Source of the DNA: Clavaria fumosa
Lineage: Eukaryota; Basidiomycota; Agaricomycetes; Agaricales; Clavariaceae
Direction of reading: 5' to 3'
NCBI GenBank assembly: GCA_951802425.1
Contig: OX637794.1
Span: 310,001-374,000 of the forward strand
DNA: 64,000 bases
In this document: positions 40,945 to 50,351 of the stretch, one piece after another
Layout of the letters: each line of letters starts with the position of its first letter
How positions within the stretch are numbered: position 1 is the first letter of the stretch
Program-made: the position numbers and the translations under genes
Notes under the pieces: model-generated
What the model was told of the DNA's origin: nothing
Seen by the model: only the letters and a program-made list of their open reading frames with translations
Databases searched by the model: none

Positions 40945-41730
40945 TTACTGGTGGGCAGCAGAGGCTAACATGGGCGGCGCTGCAGATTCTGGCGCAGCCA
41001 AGGGTCCGAGGCGTTGGATCGTTAGTCTCAATGCTTCAGCGAAGACTGGATGCCCGAGAACCTGGCCAAGTGTGAGATCCAGATCTACCAGCGTGCCAGA
41101 CCCTCCCAACCCGGGAGCACAACTCGCAGGGAGAGCACGCGGCGTCCCCGGTGCCTCGGATGCCTGAGGCGCAGCGGTGCCAGTGCCGACCAACGGAGCC
41201 GCTGAAGTTCCCAGAGAGGGATCCGGACGTGCAGGCGAGGACGGAGGACGGCCAGGTCCCGGAGCGACCGGGCTTGACGGGGCCCGGCGGGGTGGAGATG
41301 AAGGAGGGGCAGATGTGGGGACGTGAGCCCTGGGATCCCGAGAGGAGGGAGCGGTTGTAGAAGGAGGAATGGCAGAGGCCGCAGGGGGGCCCGCGATCCA
41401 CGCTGGGAGGTGCCCCCTTGAAACTGAAGGAGATTCGATGGCCGGCGGGTCAAGGCGAACCCTCTTCCTCCCAGGGTCTCTACCCGCCGGGGGTGGGGGA
41501 GACCCCGAGGCCACCCTGGGCCGACCCAGCGTCCTGCTCGGACCAGGGAGCGGCACCGCAGCAGGCCCCAGCAGGTGCCGGATGTGAGTCCGGATTGGAA
41601 GTACTAGTGACCCTCCTACAGGCAGAGGACTGTCTCTGGGAGGCTGGAGAGATGGATCGGAGTCCTGAGGGGAATGGTCCTGAAGGACGGAGTCACCGGG
41701 AGCTGCGGAGCTGTGAGTGGTGAAAGCCAT
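40945..41730 (-). CDS. Hypothetical Pro/Ser/Ala-rich protein (261 aa), possibly retroelement-borne
   Basis: The frame starts at the ATG at 41730 (MAFTTHSSAAPGD) and ends at 40945. It is proline-rich with no cysteine-rich knuckle or known domain. The C-terminal LDLTLGQVLGHPVFAEALR is the most protein-like part. The upstream sequence to 42002 begins, read on the minus strand, TGTCACGGGCGATTATTAG, which resembles a Ty3-type LTR start, and contains a TACTTAAACC box. A truncated Ty3 gag behind its LTR is plausible, and so is an independent gene. The end abuts repeat-like sequence. Confidence 0.4.
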   Translation of the reverse strand: MAFTTHSSAAPGDSVLQDHSPQDSDPSLQPPRDSPLPVGGSLVLPIRTHIRHLLGPAAVPLPGPSRTLGRPRVASGSPPPPAGRDPGRKRVRLDPPAIESPSVSRGHLPAWIAGPPAASAIPPSTTAPSSRDPRAHVPTSAPPSSPPRRAPSSPVAPGPGRPPSSPARPDPSLGTSAAPLVGTGTAAPQASEAPGTPRALPASCAPGLGGSGTLVDLDLTLGQVLGHPVFAEALRLTIQRLGPLAAPESAAPPMLASAAHQ

Positions 41731-42002
41731 AGTGCGAAACGAAGCAGGAGCAAGTGTGGGGGATGGGGTGAGTGATGAGACTGGGGAAGGAGAGGGGGAG
41801 GGGTTTAAGTATGTGCAGAGGGGGTGATGTCATCGGGTGTGCTGAGAGCATCGAGACATGATGCATGATGGGTCGCAGGCAGCGGACATGGTTGCACGTG
41901 ATTGATGAGGCCTTTCGTTGGCCAAGACATTGTCTTCTTGTCACACTCATGTGACCGAACCCTCCCGGGATTGCCCATCCCCACTAATAATCGCCCGTGA
42001 CA
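41731..42002 (-). promoter_or_regulatory. LTR-like or promoter region upstream of the Pro-rich frame
   Basis: Starting with TGTCACGGGC at 42002 (minus strand), it contains CACGTG at about 41895-41900, a TTTAAGTA box near 41808 and a C-rich run before the ATG. TG at the outer end and the position just after the prohibitin gene suggest an inserted LTR. No second LTR or target duplication was found. Confidence 0.35.
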
Positions 42003-42072
42003 TTTTTGGTAGGTAGTAGATCATTGCATTGCGATAGAAAATCGACAGGTAAAACATCGCATGCAAAGAGCG

Positions 42073-43283
42073 CTAACGTTGCTGAGTGGGTATATTCAAG
42101 AGCACATTCCCACCACCGCTCGGCAGGTAGGTCACGTTCGTGTTGCCTGCCAATGATGCCACAATCGCCTTACTGGCTTCAATTTTCCTGAACGCGATGA
42201 ACGCTTCACCCGCCTTCTCCAGCGCACGCGAGATGGTAAGGGCCGCTTCCGCTTCGCCTTCTGCCCGGATCACAGCAGCTTGTCGTTCTTGCTCAGCCTA
42301 GTGTGTTTGAAATCAGAATGGAGCGGAGAAGGGGACGGCAAAGAATACTTGCTTTCTCAACGATAAATTTAGCTCGCTCAGCGTCTAAAAAGCAGAATCA
42401 TCAGGCTCAAGGACAAGCTGACCAAGAAAGAACGCGTCTCGATACCTTGCTGAGCAATTTGTTTTGCCTCCACAGCTTGCGTGAATTCCTGTCATGCGCT
42501 GTTGAGAGTCATGCCATTGCAAAATTCAAAGAAATCGAACTTTGCCAAAAGTGAGATGCGTGATGGAAACATCTTCTAATTGGAGATGGAACTCCCCCGC
42601 TCTTTGCAGAAGGTCTTCCCTAATGCGTGACGAAACCTGGATGTGGTCTATAACGGAGCTACCTTCAAGCAGACAGGGGCATACTCACCACCTCCCGCTG
42701 CGTGATAAGCTCAGCAGCATCGAATTGAGCGACGATAGTCTTTAGAACCTCATTCCCGATGGAAGGGAGAACCCTTTCGTCATAATCTAACCCCAGATTC
42801 TGATAAATCCTAGGAAGGAACCGTATGTCTGGTCTAGACAACACGCGGAGAGTTATTGAGACCATTTGTAGATCTTTCGAACCAGTGGTCGTGGCTATGT
42901 TCTAGGTCACAGACATTCGTGAGTCATATCGTAGACAGATCAAGCGAATGCTGCTCACTCTTGGCTTTATGCGACAATCATATAGGATAGCTCGTTGCAG
43001 CCAGGGAACAAGAAAATGTGTCCCTTCACCAGACGACTGCGTACGTACATGAGTGCGACCGCGTAAAGAAAAAGTGAGAGTTGTTGTTTTCGCACTTCGT
43101 TTTTCACGCCGGAGAACCGGTCAAACATGACAGCCCGATAACCACCAGGTACATCGTATATGCAGCTCGAGCCGACTGTGAGAGCCACACCAAGTGGTAC
43201 TGTCCATGGGTCAAAATCACGTACTCTGGTAGTGATGACGGTGACCAACCTATAATTCGCGTCAAGGCATTAGGGAATGCCAT
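42073..43283 (-). CDS. PHB1: Prohibitin-1 (mitochondrial inner membrane scaffold), 8 exons, 274 aa
   Basis: Exons on the minus strand are 43283-43250, 43199-43096, 43036-42959, 42901-42689, 42636-42541, 42488-42446, 42384-42353 and 42297-42073. They sum to 825 bp with every phase consistent. Diagnostic segments are [90 protein letters not shown] (Ile-Val at the first position here), [14 protein letters not shown] and the C-terminal [13 protein letters not shown]. The N-terminal hydrophobic stretch [15 protein letters not shown] is the expected membrane anchor. Prohibitins form ring complexes with PHB2 in the inner mitochondrial membrane and chaperone membrane proteins. The length matches the family (about 272-275 aa). 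The last intron (42352-42298) has a GC donor (GCAAGT); the other six are GT-AG. The start ATG (43283) gives [11 protein letters not shown]. Confidence 0.95.
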
Positions 43284-43403
43284 AACTGAGGGTTCACTTT
43301 GCACACTGGTACTTTTCGGCGACGACGAATCGCTGCTGACGTGAGACTATCTTGCTGACATAATGCATCTTTGATCACGGACAGTGACCACGTGCAAAGA
43401 GAC
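43284..43403. promoter_or_regulatory. Divergent promoter between PHB1 and mitochondrial TrpRS
   Basis: Only 120 bp separate the two start codons. The core contains TCTTGCTGACATAATG and a CACGTG at about 43390-43395, just before the synthetase ATG. Both products act in mitochondria, so shared control is plausible. Confidence 0.5.
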
Positions 43404-44855
43404 ATGGTGCATCCACGACTGGCTCTTCATAGTCTGAACGGCAGTAAATTATGCTTTCTGCACACTCTGACGCGCCGCTCTGTTGCGGGTAACACTCCAG
43501 TTGCGTTTCACTCGTCTCCCCGAATCATCTTCTCCGGAATCCAGCCAACTGGCATTCCCCACGTGAATATCTTCAGTCTCTAATGAATTTGAGCATCTGA
43601 TACCAAGGTTCTCTAGCTAGGAAATTATTTGGGTGCTCTTTCAAACTGGGTTCAACTCCAGCGCACCGCAGCACCCAGCGACACTCTGCTTTTCAGTGTG
43701 GTTGGGTGGCACGCCCTCACACTTCCGCAGGACCCAAAAACTCTCCGAGCAATGAGGAGAGATGTAATCGCTGTCCTACTTTCAATAGGTATAGATCCCG
43801 CCAGATCAATTATTTTTCATCAAGACCAGGTATGTATCGCGTAAATGTCCTCTGTTCCTCCCGTTGACGAGATTCAGATCCCAGCCCATGCCGAACTAGC
43901 CTGGATCTTAAACTGTGTCACGCCCATAGGAAGGCTCAAGCGCATGACAACGTGGAAAGTAAGTGCAGAACAATTCAGCCTTCGCTTGCGTCATTAGTCA
44001 TGCTACTAGTCTCGACTTGCTTTGTCGCGCAACGCAAGCGAATCGGACATCGACGAGTCACTACTGAATGCTGGTCTGCTGGCATATCCAGTTCTACAAG
44101 CAGCAGACATCCTGCTTTACAGGTGCCATCCATTTATTCCCTCTCTCCGACCCATTCGTGAAGGATATCTGATCACAGAGCCACCCATGTACCAGTCGGT
44201 GAAGACCAAAAGCAGCACTTAGAGCTCACTCGAGAACTGGCGGAAATATTGAATAGGAAGCTACAGGCTGCGTCGTTTTTTCCGCTCCCCCAACGACTGA
44301 GCAGTGGGCCCGTCGCTTACTTTGCGTCATGAATTTAACTGAATCAGATCACCAGCGCCTGCACAACGCATCCTCTCCCTTACCTCGCCGGAATTTAAAA
44401 TGTCCAAATCTTCGCACGACCCTTCGTCTCGCATCCTTTTAACCGATTCACCCGACGAGATCCGCATGAAAATCAGGAAGGCTATCACTGATTCATTGCC
44501 AAGCGTGGGCTGGGACACCTTGACGAGACCTGGTGTCTCAAATTTAATCAGGATTTTAGTCGCATGCGAGAATTTGCACGCTGGGGTCATGACTGGCAAT
44601 GAGGGAACAGAGCAAGGAGACGTTATTGAGCGCGTGGTTCAGAGATTTTCAGGTCCTGGAAGCGGGATCAAGCATCTGAAGGCAGCAGTGGCAGATGCGA
44701 TTGTGGAAGTCTTTCACACCCCGAGGAATGAATTAGATAGGCTCAGAAAGGATGTAGCATATTTGGATAGTGTCGCGAGAGATGGTGCGCAAAGGGCTCA
44801 GCAACTGGCGGAGGTGACCATGCGGGAAGTCAGAGAAAGGATTGGTCTGGCCTGA
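43404..44855 (+). CDS. MSW1: Mitochondrial tryptophanyl-tRNA synthetase, 6 exons, 396 aa
   Basis: Exons are 43404-43562, 43617-43829, 43878-43958, 44010-44122, 44179-44303 and 44356-44855 (1191 bp, all phases consistent). It is a class I aminoacyl-tRNA synthetase charging tRNA-Trp. Visible motifs are IIFSGIQPTGIPHLGNYLG (the HIGH-type site, HLGN at about residues 53-56), HALTLPQDP, SIIFHQDQIPAHAELAWIL, LLAYPVLQAADILLYRA, HVPVGEDQKQHLEL, and the second catalytic loop FKMSKSS (residues 244-250). Length and motifs fit the bacterial/mitochondrial type (yeast Msw1, human WARS2) and not the cytosolic enzyme. The N-terminal 40 residues are Arg/Ser/Thr-rich and lack acidic residues, a fit for a mitochondrial presequence. 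The 3' end faces the DUF6535 gene 85 bp away. Confidence 0.93.
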
Positions 44856-44939
44856 CGCTTTGCATCTTCAGACTAGAACAAGAGTCATTATTTACACGCA
44901 TAGCCCTGTAGAACGAGGCTTACAATACTCTCAACTTGA

Positions 44940-46798
44940 TCACTGTGCTCGATGCCTGCTTCCATGCTCTTGTTTTCCCAACGCATCGAGTACCCTACGT
45001 TGGCTAAAATTGGGCGAGTTGGGAATGCGCAGCACTAATTGCTTTGCCGCGTTCAATGCTTGCTGGTCGTTGACGGTGCCAAGCAGATCTGCGACTTCCT
45101 CAACCATTTTCCAATTGAGTCTGGTACGATATCCGCTCGTTTCCAGCTCCCAAACTACGCCCTCGAGTGCACGAACAAATTCCTGCTGATATCTGGGGTA
45201 CCGGTCGGCGCAGGTCAGACCCTGAATCAAATGCGCGGCAATGCTGCCCCTCACAACCCCACGCTCAGGGGGTTTGATAAAGTTGGGAAGCGGAGGTTTG
45301 CTGCGCAGAGTGACAAGTAGTAGATTCAGTGCAGCCATACGGACACAGTACACAGACGTCCATGCGATCTCGATCGAGTAGTGCCCCGGTTGCACGCCAT
45401 ATGATTCCGGAAGCACGTTACCCATTGGCAAGGTTCGCCGCACGTTATCCAGCGCCCAGATGACGGGCTTCACCTGCTGCATCTTTATGTTATCCTCGAA
45501 GGAGTATTCCATGAGGACTCTGTTCGCCAGCAACAGCAATGTGTAGTTCGCCAGACTAGCAAGCTGCTTATCACTGTCGTAAAGCAATTTGCGGAGGACC
45601 TCACTAAAGTCACTGAATGACTTCACCAAAAAGTCCGATCGAATCGAAACCTGCTTCTCAGATCTGGGCTGTTCCAGGTCTGCGCAGACCAAGGACCAAA
45701 GTGCCGTGATGCAGGAGGTGGCGCGTTGCCGTCGGAGGGCGTCTGAACGGAGGTGCTCTGCGGAACGAAGCAAAATCAACAGTCGATCGCCCAACGCGAC
45801 TGAACTGTCCTGGATGAGTTCTTGGAGTATGCCGTATGGATCAGAGACCTCCTTGCAGACCAGCAAAGACGGTATGGCTGCTACAAATGGCTCCAACTCG
45901 GCATTATCGGTGAGACAGTTGAGAGTCCAGCGTAGGCCCTCCAGATCACGTTGCTTTACACCCGGAGCAGTCCATTTTGGGCCATCCACCGTACCCATTG
46001 CCAACAATTCCACCATTTGGTCGCGCTTGTCTGAGTTGTTCCCATGCATTAAGAGCATGAGAAAACGTACGAAATGCCAGACCAACGCGGACAAGGGTAT
46101 TTGGTATGGGCAGTTCGCTACAAAGGCTGCAGCACAAGCGGTTGCGACGTATAGAAGACCAAGGATACCAATCGTTCCAATCGTCAGGTACCCTATAACA
46201 GGATACACAGGGAAGAAAAAATCGTAAAGTCCGCCAAGGAAAAGGAAGAGCGCAATATGGAGAAGTGTGGGGATGATGTCGACGAGCGCGTTGAGTCTGA
46301 ACAGCTTCAGGCCGATATGCAGGTAGGAGCGGATGCGAGCACGTCTGACCGGCGAAGGCCGACGTTGAGTGGCATGAAGATATTTCGTCGTCCATTGTTT
46401 AACAAATATCGCAGTGAGAGCACCGGTGAGACTGAAGATGAGGCTGAGAAAGAATAACACATTCGATCTTATGGCGTGCCCTGGGATTTGGAAAGTTGGG
46501 ATGGTTGAGGGTGGTGAGAATGAATGGTTGCTATTTTGGGAAGCCAACTGCTGCAAGATCTGGTTGAGGAGAAAAACTGCGTTTTCTTGTGGGTTGGGTT
46601 TAAGGTTTCTATACCCCTCAATGATAAAGGCTGTCACGACTGCAGAGAACAGACCTGCCTTGGGTAGAACACAGCGTGAGCTTATGACGGCACCAGAATA
46701 TCCGGCCGAACTCACAAAAATAAGCGTTGAGTCCATGCCCTCTTTCCATGCTTCGACTAGCCTTTTGTCGTACTTCTCTGCCTCGTTGACGTAGATCG
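44940..46798 (-). CDS. DUF6535-type membrane protein (about 600 aa, 5' end unresolved)
   Basis: The long minus frame 46736-44940 contains the Agaricomycete DUF6535 pattern: LIFAGLFSAVVTAF (after removing an intron at 46715-46659), AIRSNVLFFLSLIFSLTGAL, VKQWTTKYL, RARIRSYLHIGLKLF and IPTLLHIALFLFLGGLYDFF. Four hydrophobic segments lie within the first 220 residues, followed by a long soluble helical C-terminus. The intron is 57 bp and in frame; I infer splicing because it restores LIFAGLFSAVV. Upstream codons to about 46798 (IWTIYVNEAEKYDK, LVEAWKEGMDS) also belong to the domain but lack an in-frame ATG before a stop, so a further 5' exon probably lies at 46820-47175. The function of this large fungal family is unknown to me. 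Confidence 0.8.
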
Positions 46799-47202
46799 TC
46801 CAGATTTCTATCGCTCTGCTAAGCAGGACATCTCTTGAAGCGTCTGCAAGAACGTACCATTTTCATAGGCTGCAACTGGATGGTCCATGCCGGCCGCGAC
46901 AAACTGTTAGCTTTAAGTTGGACCGCTGTATGTGCGGAACGAGTGCCCTGCGCATGTTTGCTGTCGTCCCTGTACAGATTGCAGTACTGCAGCATTCCCG
47001 ATGCAGCAATGTCACGCGGCTTAGCGTGAAAATTCCTCGACGCCACCGCTTTGCTCAGATAAACGAGCGCTTGCAGCTCGATGAACTCTCCTGCCGCTTG
47101 TCTACAAGAGATCAGATACTGTGCCAGGTCGACGTTCGGTACCATCTCCTGCACTTCCCAAACCCCGCCCTGCACCGGTGAAGCGTTACTTTGCCTCAGG
47201 GA

Positions 47203-49789
47203 ATGCAGCGATATGTTTTCTCTATCTGTTCCAATTGCCGGTCTTTGCTCCTCGCGTCTTCACCCTTGCCTCGAAGTCTACCCATCGTGACACACGAGCA
47301 ACATCGCTTACGCAGCACATCTAGTCAAACCAGACGCAGACGTCGCAACGCCCCGTCTGCGCCCAAAAAGTTTTCGTCTCCAACTCCATCGGCGCACAAA
47401 AGGTTTACGCCTCCAACTCCGTACGCGTCACAACGCAGCACCTCACCTCGTCTATCAACCCGAGAATCTGCATCTCCTCTCTTCTTTGCGGAAAAGATCG
47501 TCAACTACCCTCCAAAAAATGTTGCAGCGTTCTTCAAGACGTACGTGGTCGCCTGGGCTAAATCCCCCCGATTGCCTGCTCGATTCGCACAGCTCGGGAT
47601 TCCGGAATCGGACGGTCAACCTCTGCTAACAGCCTTCATCGCGGATGCGCAAGTCGGATACATCAGCGCAATTGCCAGGATTCATGACTACGGATTGGAC
47701 AGATTCGCACAAGTCCCCCTCACCATGCACAAAGCGATTCATATCGACAACGTGTATACAGGCATATTTATCCATTGGCTTGCCGACCCAGCCAATGAAT
47801 CTGTTCTGTCTAAGCTAACGTCCCGTTCTACGTTGTTTGACATCCGACGGTTAGTCTCCACAGCCAACATCGGCGGACCTGAATTGCAGTTTATGCCAGC
47901 ACGAGCCATACGCCGCAAAGTTATCATGCACGTTGGCCCCACGAACAGCGGGAAAACATACAATGCGCTAAGAGCGCTAGCCGCGGCTCGATCGGGTATC
48001 TACGGTGGCCCCCTGCGATTGTTAGCGCATGAAATCTGGGAGAGGCTGAATAACGGCCAGATCGTGCCTCTGGGTGTTGATCCCGCCACGGAGGAGCATG
48101 GCCCAGATGCGGAAGCGGACGATCGGACAAACTTTGACGTGCTACCGGAACTGGAAGGCAGGAACGCTTTGCGGAAAGTGGGCAAGGCCAAGTACGCACG
48201 GCCGTGCAACCTCTTGACGGGAGAAGATCAGAAGATTGTCCACGAGTCCGCGCCGCTCGTCAGCTGCACGGTGGAAATGATGAGCAACATCACCGAATTC
48301 GACGTCGGTGTCATAGACGAGATCCAAATGATCGCCGATCCAAAGCGTGGCGGAGCATGGACGAACGCGTTGCTGGGGCTGTGCGCAAAAGAACTGCATC
48401 TATGCGGTGAGGAGACTGCTGTCCCACTCGTCAAGGCCGTCTTGCAGGGCACGGGTGATGAATTGGTTGTCAATCAGTACCAGCGTCTGGCACCCTTGCA
48501 AGTGGAAGATAAGAGTCTTGAGGGGAGGCTAGACAGGATACGGCCTGGGGACTGTTTGGTCACGTTCTCTAGGACCAGTATCTTCGAGCTGAAAGAAAAG
48601 ATCGAGCGAGATACTGGGCTCAGGTGTGCTGTTGTCTATGGAGGCCTTCCTCCAGAAGTCAGGAGTGAACAGGCTGCACTATTCAATTCGCCTGATAGCG
48701 GATACGATGTGTTGGTGGGGAGTGATGCCATCGGAATGGGTCTCAACTTGTGTGTCTCCTCTCCTCTGCTTGATTTTCTTCGCTTTCAGGAAAGATAACA
48801 CCTGGGCTAGGAAGATCCGACGTGTCATATTTTCAACCACAAGAAAATTTGATGGACGGATGGAACGAGTCCTTTCGGATTCTCAAATCAGGCAGATCGC
48901 TGGCAGAGCGGGCAGATATGGTATGCACTCAGACAACCCGGCGGGCCTCGTCACTTGCATATACAAGAATGACCTCCCCGTTATCCGAACCGCACTCGGG
49001 GCAGCTCCCGTACCCCTCCCAGTTGCGTACCTGCAATTCGATATTCTCACGATGATGAATGTGCACGAGGCACTACCACGGGGCTCCTCGCTGGCCGTTA
49101 CTCACGCGGCCCTGTGCTACATCTGGCAACTGAAGCCAGTGTTCTGTCTGACAGACCCTTCCGACTATGCGGTCATGATGGAGTTCCTCGACAGGCAACA
49201 TCTCACACTACAGGAGAGGCTGTTCTTCATGTCAGCTCCGATCGTCTGGCGCGATGAGGCGATCGTAGCGGTGGTTGAGGTGCTCATTCGGCTTTACTGC
49301 AACGACTTGTACGTCGGCCTCAACGACCTCCTACAAGGGTCGAATTTCCTGGACACGCTCGCCGACGTGGAGCGCATGATGGACGTGGAGCGCGTCACGG
49401 GCTCGGCGGAGGCCGCTGGCGTGTACGAGACGGCGGATGAGTTCTGTTCGCCGCTTGTCTTGAGGGTGCTGGAGTCCTTCCATCGCACGCTGACACTGTA
49501 CATGTGGCTCAGCTACCGCAACCCCGTCGTTTGGGCAGATCACGAAGAGTGCCACGTGCTCAAATTGAGGGTGGAGAAGGCGCTAGATGGGGTGCTGCAA
49601 GGGATGGGAGAGGAGCAGATTCCACCAGCCTATTGGTCCAGCAAACCTACAAAGGAGAAAGGGAAGGTGAGCTATTTGTCCGGGCATGAGCAAAGGAAGC
49701 AATGGGAGCTTCGAAAAACGATGCCTCAGCCACGGAGGCTGTCCGTTCCGTTGAGACTACGGATTGAGAACAATAGTTCGTCACTCTAA
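47203..49789 (+). CDS. SUV3: SUV3-type mitochondrial ATP-dependent RNA helicase, 2 exons, 848 aa
   Basis: Exons are 47203-48749 and 48790-49789, with a 40-bp intron. The enzyme unwinds RNA in the mitochondrial degradosome with an exoribonuclease. The N-terminus (MQRYVFSICSNCRS, then an RRRRR-rich stretch) fits a mitochondrial presequence. Motif I is HVGPTNSGKT (Walker A at residues 245-252). Motif II is DEIQM (D372), the Suv3 form of DExH. Later motifs are LVTFSRTSIFELK, VVYGGLPPEVRSEQA, LVGSDAIGMGLNL (joined across the intron to KDNTWARKIRRVIF) and QIAGRAGRYG. The C-terminal SUV3_C-like segment has YMWLSYRNP. The ATG at 47203 is the first in frame; the codon at 47191 is TTG. The gene is divergent from the DUF6535 gene. 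Confidence 0.95.
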
Positions 49790-49821
49790 ACTTTTTTACA
49801 AAGGGAACTGGTCTTCTCGAT

Positions 49822-49853
49822 CACGTGATGTGACCTCCTTTTGTGCGTATAAA
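49822..49853 (+). promoter_or_regulatory. CACGTG box and TATA box of the small secreted-protein gene
   Basis: CACGTG at 49822-49827 and TATAAAT from 49848 precede a CT-rich leader of about 200 bp that leads to the ATG at 50061. Few other genes in this window have such a clear TATA box, which suggests a strongly regulated gene. Confidence 0.5.
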
Positions 49854-50060
49854 TACCAACACTTCAGAGTCCAAGTCATCCTCCTCTTATCGTTACCACC
49901 ATCTGACTTGCCACTTTCAACGCTTGCTGGTCATTTTTGCCGTCCTAGCCTGGTGTTTATCTTCTCGGCTGGTCCACAAGAGCTCAAGCTCCCTCAGTTT
50001 ACTTCCCACTTCCCGCCTCATTTCCCAATTCACCTTCCCATTCACCATACGGACGACGCC

Positions 50061-50351
50061 ATGATTTTCACGAAATACATCCACCTCGTCCTCCTCCTCG
50101 TCCTGGCGACGCTGTTCTGCTCATCCAACGCCAGCGCTCTGCCGCCTGCGCGTGCAGCACGCTCGCTGTCTGCGGGTGCGCGCCGCAGCCCCGGAAGCGG
50201 TCCCGGCACGCTGCTCGGGCGTGCATACGTTGTCCGCGACGGCTCCAACACAGACGACACCCCCCCGCCTGCGCCGCCTTCGCCGCGAGCTGCCGATCCT
50301 GAGGCGGGCCGACGCGCCTTGCGCTTCAAGTTGCGTCGCACCGACGCTTGA
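50061..50351 (+). CDS. Small putative secreted protein (96 aa)
   Basis: The ATG at 50061 starts MIFTKYIHLVLLLVLATL, a textbook signal peptide, with likely cleavage after SSNAS-A. The mature part is Arg/Pro/Ala/Gly-rich with PPPAPPSPR and two basic clusters (RAARS, RRALRFKLRR) and no cysteine. No family is recognised. A TATA box and CT-rich leader upstream support expression. The basic pairs could be processing sites, but that is speculative. Confidence 0.6.
   Translation: MIFTKYIHLVLLLVLATLFCSSNASALPPARAARSLSAGARRSPGSGPGTLLGRAYVVRDGSNTDDTPPPAPPSPRAADPEAGRRALRFKLRRTDA

Noticed and set aside
47191..47202. SUV3 start at 47191
   Set aside because: That codon is TTG; the first in-frame ATG is 47203.
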